Part shown: positions 1 through 9,304 of the stretch, one piece after another
Numbering within the stretch: position 1 is the first letter of the stretch
Layout: each line of letters opens with the position of its first letter
NCBI GenBank assembly: GCA_002435595.1
Contig: DJBL01000131.1
Coordinates: 337-26,541, forward strand
Direction: 5' to 3'
Length of the DNA: 26,205 nucleotides
Source of the DNA: Stenotrophomonas maltophilia
GTDB taxonomy: Bacteria; Pseudomonadota; Gammaproteobacteria; Xanthomonadales; Xanthomonadaceae
The notes under the pieces: generated by a model
What the model saw: the letters and a program-made list of their open reading frames with translations, nothing else
Told to the model about the DNA's origin: nothing
The model's database searches: none
Position numbers and translations under genes: made by a program

Positions 1-1671
1 CGACAGCCCCAGCCCGGTGCCGCCATAGCGCCGGCGGGTACTGCCATCGGCCTGGCGGAACGCCTCGAAGATCACCGCGGTCTGCTCCTCGGGGATGCCG
101 ATGCCGGTGTCGCTGACCACGAACTGCACCCGCCCTGCCCCGGCCGCGCGCACCGTCAGCGACACGCTGCCGTGCTCGGTAAACTTCACCGCGTTGGCCA
201 GCAGGTTCTTCAGGATCTGCTGCAGGCGCTGGCTGTCGGCGACCAGGTGCGCCGGCGCATCCGCCTCGCGGCCGATCGTCAGCTGCAGCCCCTTCTGCGC
301 GGCCATTGGTTCGAAGGTGTCCTTCAACCGCTGCAGCACGCTGGCCACGGCCAGGTCTTCCTCGACCAGTTCCACGTGCCCGGCCTCGATCCGCGACAGG
401 TCCAGGATGTCGTTGATCAGTGCCAGCAGGTCATTGTTGGACGAATGGATGGCCTGGGCGTACTTGACCTGTTCTGCGGTCAGCGTGCCGTCCTTGTTGT
501 CGGCCAGCAGCTTGGCCAGGATCAGCGCGCTGTTGAGCGGCGTGCGCAGCTCATGGGACATGTTGGCCAGGAATTCGGACTTGTAGCGCGAACTGGCTTC
601 CAGCTCGTTGCTGTTCTGCACCAGCTGCACCTGGGCCAGCAGCAGCGCCTGTTGGCGCGCTTCCAGCTCGTGGGTGCGCTCTTCAAGCTGCACGTTGGTC
701 TGTTCCAGCTCGGCCTGCTGCTGTTCCAGGTTGGCCTGGGAGTGCAGCAGGCTGCGGCTCTGCTCCTCCAGCTCTTCGTTGGCCACGCGCAGCTCTTCCT
801 GCTGGGTCTGCAGTTCTTCGCTCTGGCGCTGGGTTTCTTCCAGCAGCTCCACCAGCTGCGCACGCATCAGCGCCGCGCGCAGCGCCACGCCCACCGGCTC
901 GGCGCACTGCAGCAGCAGTTCCAGTTCCAGCGCGCGGGCGGGCGAGACCCCGGCACGCCCCAGCTCGACCACGCCCATCACCACGCCATCGGCGGTGATC
1001 GGGCCAAGCAGGCGCTGGCGCACCACGCTGCGGCCCAACGGCGTCTGGATCTCCAGCGGCGACTGCGCATCCTCCAGCCGGCGCGGCTTGCCGGCGCGCA
1101 GGACTTCACTCCACTGCCCGGCCGCGGTCGGCAACGACTCCGGCAGCTCGGCCGGCAATGCCGCGCCGCCCACCAGCAGCAGACGATCCCCCTGCAGGCG
1201 GTACAGCGCACCGACCTCGGCCCCCAGCTGCGCGCACAGGGCGCGCATGGCCTGGTCGGCGAGCACCCGCGGTTCGGGATCGCCGCGCAGGCTGACGGTG
1301 ACCGCGTTTTCGCCTTCCTGCAGCCACAGCGCATCGGCCGCGGTACGGCGCGACTGGATCGCCTTCATCACCGTCAATGCCATCAGCAGGAAGGAAACCC
1401 CGCCGATGCTGCGGTTGACGAAGGAGAACGCCGAGTTGTTGCTCGATGGCGCCACGTTGTAGCCCACCATCAGCAGCACGCACGCGCCCACCGCCACCAG
1501 CAGCGGTACGTCCAGGCGGCGCTGGAACAGGGTCACCCCCACCGCCATGAAGTAGGTCAACCACACCGCATAGCCCAGCGGGACCACCATCTCCAGGCCG
1601 AGCGTCAACGCCATCAGGGCGGCGGAGATGCCCCAGATCAGGCGGTCGCGAGCAGTGGGCGCAGCGTTCAT
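1..1671 (-). CDS. GAF-domain sensor histidine kinase (3' part outside window)
   Basis: Membrane sensor kinase of a two-component system; 557 codons are visible and the gene runs off the window start. Reading on the minus strand from the ATG at 1671, the first ~105 residues hold several hydrophobic membrane segments. A GAF-like domain follows at about 125-268, then a Gln/Glu-rich coiled coil at about 270-360. The HisKA domain has its phospho-accepting His373 in SHELRTPLN. The ATPase domain shows the N box near 489-498 (NLLANAVKFT), the G1 box DTGIGIP at 521-527 and the G2 box GTGLGLS at 551-557, where the window ends. A receiver domain could follow outside the window, since kinases of this build are often hybrids; that cannot be seen. 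It is divergent from the PAS kinase at 1763, so the 91-base gap probably holds both promoters. The signal sensed is unknown. Confidence 0.93.
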   Translation of the reverse strand, partial: MNAAPTARDRLIWGISAALMALTLGLEMVVPLGYAVWLTYFMAVGVTLFQRRLDVPLLVAVGACVLLMVGYNVAPSSNNSAFSFVNRSIGGVSFLLMALTVMKAIQSRRTAADALWLQEGENAVTVSLRGDPEPRVLADQAMRALCAQLGAEVGALYRLQGDRLLLVGGAALPAELPESLPTAAGQWSEVLRAGKPRRLEDAQSPLEIQTPLGRSVVRQRLLGPITADGVVMGVVELGRAGVSPARALELELLLQCAEPVGVALRAALMRAQLVELLEETQRQSEELQTQQEELRVANEELEEQSRSLLHSQANLEQQQAELEQTNVQLEERTHELEARQQALLLAQVQLVQNSNELEASSRYKSEFLANMSHELRTPLNSALILAKLLADNKDGTLTAEQVKYAQAIHSSNNDLLALINDILDLSRIEAGHVELVEEDLAVASVLQRLKDTFEPMAAQKGLQLTIGREADAPAHLVADSQRLQQILKNLLANAVKFTEHGSVSLTVRAAGAGRVQFVVSDTGIGIPEEQTAVIFEAFRQADGSTRRRYGGTGLGLS

Positions 1672-1762
1672 GCGGATTTCCAGCTCAAAAGGGGGCCGAT
1701 GGTACCTGAACCCCAAAAGCAGCGTTATCCGTCAGAAGTAAGCCCCTATCGGCCATCTATAC

Positions 1763-2980
1763 ATGCCCTTCACGCCGCCGCCCCTACGGTTCGGCCCCTT
1801 ACAGGGGGAGTGCATCACCGTCGTGGTCGAGGTCGTATCCAGCGTCGTTCCGCTTGTCGATGAAAGTCGGCAGCTGAAGCTGTTGATGGACCACGTCTGC
1901 GACCATGCCATCTACCTGCTCGACCCCCAGGGCCGCATCTGCAGCTGGAACCGGGGCGGGGAGCGGGTCAACGGCTACACCGCCGCCGAGGCCATCGGCC
2001 AGCACGTATCGATCTTCTACAGCGCCGAAGAACAACGCCAGGGGCTGCCCCAGCAAACCCTGGACCGCGCGCGCGAACAGGGACGGCTGGTCGGCGAAGG
2101 CTGGCGGGTACGCCGCAACGGCGAACAGTTCCGGGCCAGCATCGTGCTCGAGGCCGTGCGCGAACAGGGCCAGTTGGTGGGGTTCGTCAAGGTCACCCAG
2201 GACATCACCGAACGCTACCAGGCCCAGTGCCTGCTGCAGGATGCCCAGCGCGCCCGCGAACACCTGCAACGCTTCGAGGGCGTGGGCCGGTTGACCCGCG
2301 GGCTGGCACACGAATTCAACAACCTGCTCACCACCGTCGGCAACGCGCTGGACCTGATCGCCCTGCGTCCCGGTGCCGATGCGCGCACCCTGGACCTGGT
2401 GGAACTGGCCCAGGCCGCCGCCGACCGCGGCTCGCTGCTGACCCGCCAGCTGCTGGCATTTTCCGCCGACCAGACCCTGGTGCGCGAGCCGGTGAACGTG
2501 CCGCAGCTGCTGGATGAGGCGCTGCCCTCGCTGCAGCGCGCGTGTCCGCCGACCGTGCGCATGCACCTGGCACTGGCGCCGGCGCTACCGCCGATCGCCA
2601 CCGATGGCGTACAGTTGCACAGCGCCATGCTCAACCTGGTGCTCAACAGCTGCGAGGCGATGCCCGGGGGCGGTACAGTGACCATCACCGCCTGCCTGGA
2701 GCAGCGCCTGGCCCCCGACCTGACCCATCCCACCCAGCGTCGATATGTCGCCATCGCGGTGACCGACGAAGGTGCCGGGATGCCACCGGACGTTGCCGAG
2801 CGCGCCAGCGAGCCGTTTTTCACCACCAAGGAAGTCGGCAAGGGCAGCGGGTTGGGCCTGAGCCAGGTCTTCGGCTTCGTCTCGCAGTGCGAAGGCTTTG
2901 TCGATGTACAGACCGCCCCCGGGCGCGGCACCACCGTCCGTTTGTTGTTACCAGCCATAGAGGAAGTCGAACATGCCTGA
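1763..2980 (+). CDS. PAS-domain sensor histidine kinase
   Basis: Apparently soluble sensor kinase; no membrane segment is evident. A PAS domain spans about residues 40-150 (includes WNRGGERVNGYTAAEAIG). The dimerisation/phospho-acceptor helix has His183 in GLAHEFNNLLT. The ATPase domain has the N box NLVLNSCEAMPGGG, G1 DEGAGMP, the F box EPFFTTK and G2 GSGLGLS. The family phosphorylates a partner receiver on Asp; the next gene overlaps by 8 bases and encodes exactly such a receiver, so they are almost certainly a pair. The start is uncertain. ATG 1763 has no clear ribosome-binding site, while an in-frame GTG at 1823 lies 13 bases after a GGGGGAG run and would still keep the whole PAS domain. 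Confidence 0.9.
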   Translation: MPFTPPPLRFGPLQGECITVVVEVVSSVVPLVDESRQLKLLMDHVCDHAIYLLDPQGRICSWNRGGERVNGYTAAEAIGQHVSIFYSAEEQRQGLPQQTLDRAREQGRLVGEGWRVRRNGEQFRASIVLEAVREQGQLVGFVKVTQDITERYQAQCLLQDAQRAREHLQRFEGVGRLTRGLAHEFNNLLTTVGNALDLIALRPGADARTLDLVELAQAAADRGSLLTRQLLAFSADQTLVREPVNVPQLLDEALPSLQRACPPTVRMHLALAPALPPIATDGVQLHSAMLNLVLNSCEAMPGGGTVTITACLEQRLAPDLTHPTQRRYVAIAVTDEGAGMPPDVAERASEPFFTTKEVGKGSGLGLSQVFGFVSQCEGFVDVQTAPGRGTTVRLLLPAIEEVEHA

Positions 2981-3344
2981 GCCCCTTCGCGTTTTGATGG
3001 TCGAAGACCAGCAGGACCTGCGTGAGCTGATCGGCCAGGCACTGCAGGATTTCGGCATCGAGATCCATACCGCCGATGACGGTCCGGCAGCGGTGCGCCT
3101 GCTGCAGGAACCCGGTGGCTTCGATGTGGTGTTCAGCGACATCAGCATGCCCAACGGCATGAGCGGGGTCGAACTCAGCGCCCACGTCGCCGAGGCGCTG
3201 CCCAATGCGCGGATGATCCTGGCCTCCGGCTACGCCCGCTCGCAATTGCCGCCGCTGCCGGCCCACGTGGAATTCCTGCCCAAGCCCTATCGCCTGCGCC
3301 AGCTGGTGGCGATGCTGCAGGCCCCGGCGGGCGCTGCCCACTGA
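2973..3344 (+). CDS. Single-domain response regulator (CheY-like receiver)
   Basis: A 123-residue stand-alone receiver domain with no output domain. The acidic pocket is Glu11-Asp12, the phospho-acceptor is Asp56 (VFSDISMP), the switch Ser is Ser85 (LASGYA) and the conserved Lys is Lys104 (LPKPYR). Its start lies inside the last codons of the PAS kinase gene (8-base overlap), which suggests translational coupling and a cognate kinase-receiver pair. With no DNA-binding or enzyme domain it must act by protein contact, as a phosphorelay intermediate or as the detached receiver of a hybrid kinase. The target is unknown. Confidence 0.93.
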   Translation: MPEPLRVLMVEDQQDLRELIGQALQDFGIEIHTADDGPAAVRLLQEPGGFDVVFSDISMPNGMSGVELSAHVAEALPNARMILASGYARSQLPPLPAHVEFLPKPYRLRQLVAMLQAPAGAAH

Positions 3345-3493
3345 GCCCGGCTCGCGGCAGGAATGCCGTAGAGCACACTCTGCACGGCACCACCAGGCGG
3401 TCAGCGTGCCTGTCTGATGCCCGACCGGGCCGGCGATGGCAGGCGATGGCAGGCGGCGCGATAATGCCCGCCCCACTCTGCCGGTGCCATTGC

Positions 3494-3733
3494 ATGTCCG
3501 ACCTCAGCCCCCTGCCCAGCCTGCCGCTGGGCCACTATCGCCATTACAAGGGCGGCAATTACCAGGTGCTGGGTGTGGTGCGCCACAGCGAGACGCTGGA
3601 GCCGCTGGTGCTGTATCGCCCGCTCGACCGCGATATCGGCACGTGGGTACGCCCGTTTGCGATGTTCTGTGGGCAGGTCGACGTCGATGGTGTCATGCGA
3701 CCGCGCTTTGCGCCGGTCGACGGTGGTCTCTGA
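3494..3733 (+). CDS. DUF1653 family protein
   Basis: Small protein of 79 residues. The recognisable DUF1653 core starts at GHYRHYKGGNYQVLGVVRHS and continues through LVLYRPL, GTWVRPFAMFCG and a closing RF, covering almost the whole chain. The family is common in proteobacteria, has no established function, and forms a small beta-rich fold. I chose the ATG at 3494 because an upstream in-frame ATG at 3446 would add 16 residues rich in Ala, Cys and Pro that do not belong to the domain. No strong ribosome-binding site is seen before either start. No functional link to the neighbouring two-component genes is apparent. Confidence 0.82.
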   Translation: MSDLSPLPSLPLGHYRHYKGGNYQVLGVVRHSETLEPLVLYRPLDRDIGTWVRPFAMFCGQVDVDGVMRPRFAPVDGGL

Positions 3734-3799
3734 CGCCGATCATCGCTACTCTTCAAGGCCCGCGGGCCTCGACCCGCTTCAGTGGCAGGATGCAACGCA

Positions 3800-4015
3800 A
3801 TGGCGACAGGAAGTCTGATCTGGGCGATTTTTGCAGCCGTGATGGGACTGGTGTGGCTGGTCGTTCCCTTCGCGATCTTCGGCATCAAGGACCTGTTGCG
3901 CGAACTCCTGGCCGAGCAGAAGAAAACCAACGAACTGCTGGCGCACGGGCCGCGGGCCACGCTGCCCGACGCACCGGCGCTGCCCCCGGTGACGATGGCA
4001 CGCCGCTATCCCTGA
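3800..4015 (+). CDS. Small single-span membrane protein of unknown function
   Basis: A 71-residue protein that I do not recognise as a named family. One hydrophobic segment near the N-terminus (about residues 5-26, including LIWAIFAAVMGLVWLVVPFA) should cross the inner membrane. A charged helix follows (LLRELLAEQKKTNELL), then a Pro/Ala-rich tail. The ATG at 3800 is preceded by AGGA at 3787-3790 with 9-base spacing, better supported than the in-frame ATG at 3782. The coding signal is modest but the membrane-plus-amphipathic-helix layout is typical of a real small membrane protein. It is convergent with the GAF gene that ends at 4046. Confidence 0.65.
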   Translation: MATGSLIWAIFAAVMGLVWLVVPFAIFGIKDLLRELLAEQKKTNELLAHGPRATLPDAPALPPVTMARRYP

Positions 4016-4045
4016 TCCGGGTGCGGGCGGCCCAACCCGCGTGAC

Positions 4046-5035
4046 TTACCGGGGCAGCACGCTCAACGCCTGGATCCGCTGGGCGGTCTGCTGCAACGCC
4101 GGGGACGCCCCGGCAGTCGCCGCGATCCGCGCGGCCTGCTCGGCCACCGCATCGAGTGCGGCACGGATGGTCTGCGGCGCGGGAGTGTCACTCGTGGCCG
4201 CGGTGTCTTCCAGCGCCAGCTGCGCGCCGATCCAGGCCGCCAGCACCTCAAAGCACTTCACGCTGACCGCATCCAGCTGCGACGGGTTGGGATCCAGCGC
4301 ACACAGTGTGCCGAACAGGCTGCCATCGCGCCGCAGCATCGGCACCGAGAGGTAGCTTTCAAACCCATACATCGCTGGCGTGGGATGGGTGGAAAACACC
4401 GGGTGGGTGCTGGCCTGGTCGAACTGCACGGTCTGCCGGTGCTGGCGGATCTCATCGCAGATGGTGGTTTCCAGCACCAGGTCCTGGCCGGGCTGCAGGC
4501 CGAAATCCAGCAGGTCGTGCACCGCGCATGCGGTCCAGCGCTCGCCGGTCACCCGCGCCACGGCCACGAAGCGCAGCCCGGTCATGCGGCTGGCCAGCGC
4601 CAGCAGGCCCGGTACCGCCGGCAGCGCCAGCAGTGCGGCGACATCGGCCACGCGCGGATCGCGCGAATCCAGCAACGGTTGCGGCGGCGGGCCACTCAGG
4701 GCCGGGTCATCCACCGGGTTTTCCAGCGCGGCCATGCGGACGGCCAACGCCTTGGCAGTGACCCGGTCGAACAGTTCACGTACCGCCGCCGACAGTTCGC
4801 GCGCATTGCGGATGTCGCCGACGAAATGGACGCCCTGCCCGACCAGCCGCAGCTGTTCCACGCCGTGGTCATGACGCAGCGCCGGCCACGCCAGGCGATC
4901 CAGCGCGCGCATCCAATCTTCGCTGGGTACGGTGTCCAGCAACGCACTGACGATCACCCGCGTCGGCGTCGGACCCTCCGGCACGCCGGGCAGATCGAAG
5001 CCGACGATGCTGGGAAAACCGGAGCCTGGATGCAT
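4046..5035 (-). CDS. GAF-domain protein
   Basis: Cytoplasmic protein of 329 residues. The C-terminal half is a GAF domain, starting around LALPAVPGLLALASRMTG and including FESYLSVPMLRRDGSLFGTL, the usual GAF strand pattern with the L-C-ALDP motif. The N-terminal ~150 residues (VIVSALLDTVPSEDW, LRLVGQGVHFVGDIRNAREL) do not match a family I can name. No kinase, cyclase, EAL or receiver domain is present, so it would act as a stand-alone ligand or redox sensor. The start at ATG 5035 is supported by AAGGA at 5041-5045, five bases upstream; longer versions reaching 5212 add Arg-rich residues that look non-coding. It is divergent from the MFS gene at 5242, and the ~200 bases between them should carry both promoters. 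Confidence 0.85.
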   Translation of the reverse strand: MHPGSGFPSIVGFDLPGVPEGPTPTRVIVSALLDTVPSEDWMRALDRLAWPALRHDHGVEQLRLVGQGVHFVGDIRNARELSAAVRELFDRVTAKALAVRMAALENPVDDPALSGPPPQPLLDSRDPRVADVAALLALPAVPGLLALASRMTGLRFVAVARVTGERWTACAVHDLLDFGLQPGQDLVLETTICDEIRQHRQTVQFDQASTHPVFSTHPTPAMYGFESYLSVPMLRRDGSLFGTLCALDPNPSQLDAVSVKCFEVLAAWIGAQLALEDTAATSDTPAPQTIRAALDAVAEQAARIAATAGASPALQQTAQRIQALSVLPR

Positions 5036-5241
5036 CACGTTCCTTGACGGGCGGCGGCGCCGACCTGCAGAAGGGTGTCGGCCACGACGGTCACACCGGA
5101 GTGCCATTGTCGCATGAACCTGCGAGACCGCCTGTGATCGATGCGCGATGAACACAGCGTCCCACCCCCACGGGCCACGCGTGCGGGCCGTTGTTGCGCC
5201 GCAGCAGTACAATGGGCGGCTCCCCGATCCAGCCGTGCCGC

Positions 5242-6462
5242 ATGAGCCCCTCCCTCGCCCCCCTGGCCTCGCGTCTCTCTCCGCGCGAACGCACCTTCAT
5301 CCTGCTGGCCCTGTCGCTGGGTGGTTTTGCCATCGGCACCAGCGAGTTCGCCAGCATGGGGCTGATGCTGGAGATCAGCCGCGGCCTGTCGATCAGCGAA
5401 ACCCAGGTCGGCCACCTGATCAGCGCCTACGCGATCGGGGTGGTGGTCGGCGCGCCGGTGCTGGCCTTCGCCGGTGCCGGCTATGCCCGCCGCAGCCTGC
5501 TGCTGGCATTGATGGGCTTCTACGCGGTGGGCAACCTGGCCAGCGCACTGGCCCCCAACTACAGCACCATGCTGCTGGCCCGCTTCGTCGCCGGCCTCCC
5601 GCACGGCGCCTACTTCGGCGTGGCCATGCTGGTGGCTGCGGCGATCAGCCCACCGGCGCAGCGTGGCGCGGCAATGTCCAAGGTGCTGCTGGGCCTGTCG
5701 GTGGCGATCCTGGTCGGCAATCCGCTCACCACCTGGCTGGGCCAGCAGTTGAGCTGGCGGACCGCCTTCGCCCTGGTCAGCGTGCTGGCCATCGCCACGG
5801 TGGCGATGATCGCCCGTTACCTGCTGCCGGATCCGGACGAGGTGCGCACCTCGCCGATGCGCGAGCTGCGCGCGTTCAACCGCCCGCAGGTGTGGCTGGC
5901 GCTGGCGATCGGCTCGGTCGGCTTTGCCGGCATGTTCTGCGTGTTCACCTACCTGGCCCCGACCCTGGTGCAGGTGACCGGCCTGGCCGAGTCGTGGATG
6001 CCGCTGGCCGTGGGCATCTTCGGCATCGGCGCGATCATCGGCAACGTCGCCGGTGGCTGGCTGGTGGACCGTTTCCACTTCCGTGCCGCCGCCGTGGTGC
6101 TGCTGTGGTCGATCGTGGTGCTGCTGGCATACCCGCTGGCCGCCCGCTCGGTCTGGAGCCTGTTCCCGATGATCATCGCCGTCGGCACCATGGGCGCGCT
6201 GGCGGCCGTACTGCAGACCCGCCTGATGGACGTGGCCGGCGAAGCGCAGACGCTGGCGGCGGCCTCCAACCACGCCGCCTTCAACACTGCCAACGCGCTC
6301 GGGCCGTGGCTGGGCGGCATGGCGATCGGCGCCGGCTTCAGCCCGGCCACCACCGGCTACGTGGGTGCGGCCACCGCCTTGGGCGGCCTGCTGCTGTGGG
6401 GCGTGGCGATGCTGGTGGACCGCCCCGCGCGCGCCGCCAATGCGTCCGCCTGCGAATCCTGA
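5242..6462 (+). CDS. MFS transporter, AraJ/DHA1-like exporter
   Basis: Inner-membrane major facilitator of 406 residues with about 12 hydrophobic segments. After a short cytoplasmic start (LSPRERTFILLALSLGGFAIG) the first helix reads GTSEFASMGLM, a signature of the AraJ/YdhP-type DHA1 branch. Motif A-like residues follow at GVVVGAPVLAFAGAGYARRS. The second half begins after the charged loop DPDEVRTSPMREL. Members of this branch are proton-driven exporters of sugars, drugs or metabolites; the substrate cannot be told from sequence. ATG 5242 is preferred because residues from upstream ATGs (5191, 5212) do not resemble the family's N-terminus. A hairpin plus T run at the stop codon suggests a monocistronic message. 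Confidence 0.9.
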   Translation: MSPSLAPLASRLSPRERTFILLALSLGGFAIGTSEFASMGLMLEISRGLSISETQVGHLISAYAIGVVVGAPVLAFAGAGYARRSLLLALMGFYAVGNLASALAPNYSTMLLARFVAGLPHGAYFGVAMLVAAAISPPAQRGAAMSKVLLGLSVAILVGNPLTTWLGQQLSWRTAFALVSVLAIATVAMIARYLLPDPDEVRTSPMRELRAFNRPQVWLALAIGSVGFAGMFCVFTYLAPTLVQVTGLAESWMPLAVGIFGIGAIIGNVAGGWLVDRFHFRAAAVVLLWSIVVLLAYPLAARSVWSLFPMIIAVGTMGALAAVLQTRLMDVAGEAQTLAAASNHAAFNTANALGPWLGGMAIGAGFSPATTGYVGAATALGGLLLWGVAMLVDRPARAANASACES

Positions 6463-6486
6463 GTCGGCGCAGGCGTCGGGTTTTTC
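6447..6486 (+). terminator. Rho-independent terminator of the MFS gene
   Basis: A perfect 8-bp inverted repeat, CGCCTGCG (6447-6454) and CGCAGGCG (6468-6475), with a 13-base loop that contains the MFS stop codon. It is followed by TCGGG and a run of five T at 6481-6485. The arm overlaps the last codons of the transporter. It separates the transporter from the helicase gene starting at 6552. Confidence 0.7.
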
Positions 6487-6551
6487 CTATCATTGAAGGC
6501 TGACCCACCCTCGCGCTGCCGCGCAGCGCCGACCGCCTTCTGGACGTACCG

Positions 6552-9296
6552 ATGACGCAGTACTGGACCCCTTCGCACTGGGGTCGACGCCTCACCCGCG
6601 CCCCGCACTGGGCGCTGCGCCTGGTGGGCGCGCAGATCGAACTGCAGATCGACGATCGCCTGTTGCCGGTGGCGATCACCACGCCGCCCTCGCTGCAGGT
6701 GCAGCGCGGTCTGTGCTGGAGCCGCCTGGTGGTGTTCCCGGGCCAGCCCGACGCAGTGCACCTGGACGGCCTGCCGCACGCGCAGGCCCGTGCCCTGCGC
6801 GAGGCGCTGCACGGTCTCCAACAGGCCTGCGCGCGGGACCAGCGGCTGCTCGATGCCGACGCCGCGCTCGCGGCCATCGGCGACTGGCTGGCCGAGGCCG
6901 ACCACGCCCTTGCGCTGGCCGATACCCGGCAGCGCTGGTTCACCCATGAGCAGCAGCAGGCACTGCTGCGGCAACGCCCCGACCTGCCGCTGGATGAAGA
7001 CGCCCTGTGGGCGGTGTTCGACGATCCCGACCTGCGCGCCCAGCTGCAGGGAGCGCCCTCCCGGATCGAAGCCGAGCTGCTGCGCTATGCGCAGGACTGG
7101 CCCCGGCAGTGGGAAGTACGCAACCAGGCCCACCTGCAGCGCGAACTGCAGCACAGCCAGGACCTGCTCGACCGCGTCGAGCGGCAGCCACTCACCGCCG
7201 AACAGCGGCGCGCGGTACTGTGCTTCGACAACCGCGTGCAGGTGGTGGCCGCCGCCGGCTCGGGCAAGACCTCCACGATGGTGGCCAAGGCCGTCTATGC
7301 GATCGAGCGCGGGCTGGTGGCCCCGGAGCGCATCGTCCTGCTCGCCTTCAACCGCGAGGCCGCCACCGAGCTACAGCAGCGCACCGACCAGGCATTGCAG
7401 CGGCTGGGCATGCACGCGGTACGGGTGGAGGCCCGCACGTTCCACGCGCTGGGCCGGCAGATCCTCGGCAAGGCCACCGGGCGCCTGCCCGAGGTGCCCG
7501 ACTGGGCGGTGGATGCGACGCTGGGCCTGCACAAGCTCGCCGACCTGATCGACGTGCTCAAGGACCGCTCGCTGGCATTCCGCACGCAGTGGGACATGTT
7601 TCGCCTGGTGTTCGGACGCGACCTGCCGGCCCTGGGCGCGCCGGCCCCGGTCGATGGCTGGGAGGCCGATGGCAGCCAGTACCTGCAGACCCTCAACGGG
7701 GAGCGGGTCGGCGGAATCGAGGAATGCGTGATCGCCGACTGGCTGTTCTACAACGGCGTGGACTACGCCTATGCACGCCCCGGCCAGCTGGACACCGGCA
7801 CGGACACCTACCGCGCATCGCCGGCGACGTTCACTTACCGCGGCACCGGGCTGGCCCACACCCATCTGCCCACGGACGCCGCCGCAGGCGTGCTCGCGGC
7901 GCAGGGCAACGGCGACCGCGACAGCGAGCGGATCCAGACCACCACGCAGCAACTGCGCAGCGGCGCGCTGTTTACCGACCTGGGCCAGGCATTGGCACGC
8001 CACGGGATCGTGCTGGACCCCCATCCGGACCGCGAACTGCCCGAGGCAGGCGCCCGGCCGATGCCCGATACCGAGCTGATCGCCTTGGTACGCACCTTCA
8101 TCAGCCACGCCAAGAGCAACGCTCTGTCGGTGCCGGACATGGCCGCGCGCCTGCGTGCCCTGCCCGAGGATCGGTTCAAGCACCGCCATCGGCTGTTCCT
8201 GGCCCTGCTCACGCCGATCCTGCAGGCCTGGGATGAAGCGCTGGCGGCCGAGCATGCCATCGACTTCGAGGACATGCTCAACCAGGCCGCCGAGCACGTC
8301 GAGCAGGGCCGCCATGTGCCCCCGTTCGAACTGGTGATGGCCGACGAGTTCCAGGATGCCTCGCGCGCCCGTGCGCGTCTGTGCCGGGCGCTGGTGCAGG
8401 CACCGGGGCGCCACCTGTTCGCGGTGGGCGATGACTGGCAGTCGATCAACCGCTTCGCCGGCGCCGACGTCTCGGTGATGACCGGCTTCGCCGACTACTT
8501 CGGCCACGGCCAGGTACTGAAGCTGGAGCAGACCTTCCGCTGCCCGCAGGCGTTGTGCGACGTTTCCAGTGCGTTCGTGTCACGCAACCCGGCCCAGATC
8601 GCCAAACGCGTGCATTCGCGGGCAACCCCGCACGGGGCCACGCTGCGCGCCTTCCAGGTGGCCTCGCGTGAGCAGCTGCGCGATGCGGTGGCCCAGTATC
8701 TGATGCAGTTGCAGCAGCAGTTGGACAGCGGCGCGGCGGCGCCCGGCCGGGAGGGGCGTCTGCAGGTCTTCGTGCTGGGGCGTTACAACGCCGACCGTGC
8801 CTACCTGCCCACCGGCTGGCAGGCGCGTCACGGCCACTGCATGGACGTGCGCTTCCTCACCGCGCACCGGGCCAAGGGCGCCGAAGCCGACCATGTCATC
8901 CTGCCGGCCCTGCTGGCCCGCAGCTTCCCCAACACGCGTGCAGACGATCCGGTGCTGTCATTGGCCATGCCCCATGCCGACCGCTATCCGCTGGCCGAGG
9001 AACGCCGCCTGTTCTACGTCGCGCTGACCCGCGCACGGCGCTCGGCGGCCTTGTTCAGCGTGCGCGGGCGGCACTCGCCGTTCCTGGCCGAACTGGTCCA
9101 GGCCGGGGCGGTCACGGTGACCACCCTGGAGGGACGCGCCATCGCAGACACCGCGTGCCCGGCATGCGGTGAGGGGGTGATCGTGCCGCGCACCGGCAAG
9201 TATGGCGCGTTCGAATCCTGCTCCGGGTACCCGCGTTGCGCGTACAAGCCGGGCAACGCAAGTACCCTTTCAGGCCAATCCCCCGCCCGCGCCTGA
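6552..9296 (+). CDS. UvrD/Rep-type DNA helicase, helicase IV-like, with C-terminal zinc finger
   Basis: Superfamily 1 ATP-dependent DNA helicase of 914 residues acting in DNA repair or recombination. Residues 1-210 form an N-terminal region resembling that of helicase IV. Motif I (AAAGSGKT) is at 233-240, after the Q-motif-like LTAEQRR. Motif II is DEFQDAS at 598-604 and motif III is GDDWQSINRFAGAD. Late motifs include TAHRAKGAEADHVILP and EERRLFYVALTRAR. The C-terminus has a topoisomerase-type zinc ribbon with Cys869, Cys872, Cys890 and Cys896. E. coli helicase IV is about 684 residues; this protein is longer, with an insert of about 200 residues between motif Ia and motif II. It is preceded by a terminator and followed by a convergent gene, so it is likely transcribed alone. 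Confidence 0.9.
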   Translation: MTQYWTPSHWGRRLTRAPHWALRLVGAQIELQIDDRLLPVAITTPPSLQVQRGLCWSRLVVFPGQPDAVHLDGLPHAQARALREALHGLQQACARDQRLLDADAALAAIGDWLAEADHALALADTRQRWFTHEQQQALLRQRPDLPLDEDALWAVFDDPDLRAQLQGAPSRIEAELLRYAQDWPRQWEVRNQAHLQRELQHSQDLLDRVERQPLTAEQRRAVLCFDNRVQVVAAAGSGKTSTMVAKAVYAIERGLVAPERIVLLAFNREAATELQQRTDQALQRLGMHAVRVEARTFHALGRQILGKATGRLPEVPDWAVDATLGLHKLADLIDVLKDRSLAFRTQWDMFRLVFGRDLPALGAPAPVDGWEADGSQYLQTLNGERVGGIEECVIADWLFYNGVDYAYARPGQLDTGTDTYRASPATFTYRGTGLAHTHLPTDAAAGVLAAQGNGDRDSERIQTTTQQLRSGALFTDLGQALARHGIVLDPHPDRELPEAGARPMPDTELIALVRTFISHAKSNALSVPDMAARLRALPEDRFKHRHRLFLALLTPILQAWDEALAAEHAIDFEDMLNQAAEHVEQGRHVPPFELVMADEFQDASRARARLCRALVQAPGRHLFAVGDDWQSINRFAGADVSVMTGFADYFGHGQVLKLEQTFRCPQALCDVSSAFVSRNPAQIAKRVHSRATPHGATLRAFQVASREQLRDAVAQYLMQLQQQLDSGAAAPGREGRLQVFVLGRYNADRAYLPTGWQARHGHCMDVRFLTAHRAKGAEADHVILPALLARSFPNTRADDPVLSLAMPHADRYPLAEERRLFYVALTRARRSAALFSVRGRHSPFLAELVQAGAVTVTTLEGRAIADTACPACGEGVIVPRTGKYGAFESCSGYPRCAYKPGNASTLSGQSPARA

Positions 9297-9304
9297 GTCA
9301 GGCG

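Noticed and set aside
172..1863. Plus-strand open frame of 563 codons near the window start
   Set aside because: The minus strand encodes a kinase with H, N and G boxes through the same stretch; the plus frame is Gln/His/Arg-rich noise.
9290..9304. Near-perfect palindrome CGCCTGAGTCAGGCG between the helicase and the small secreted gene
   Set aside because: As a hairpin it allows only about five pairs with no T run. The symmetry is largely made by the two facing stop regions, so I do not call it a terminator or operator.
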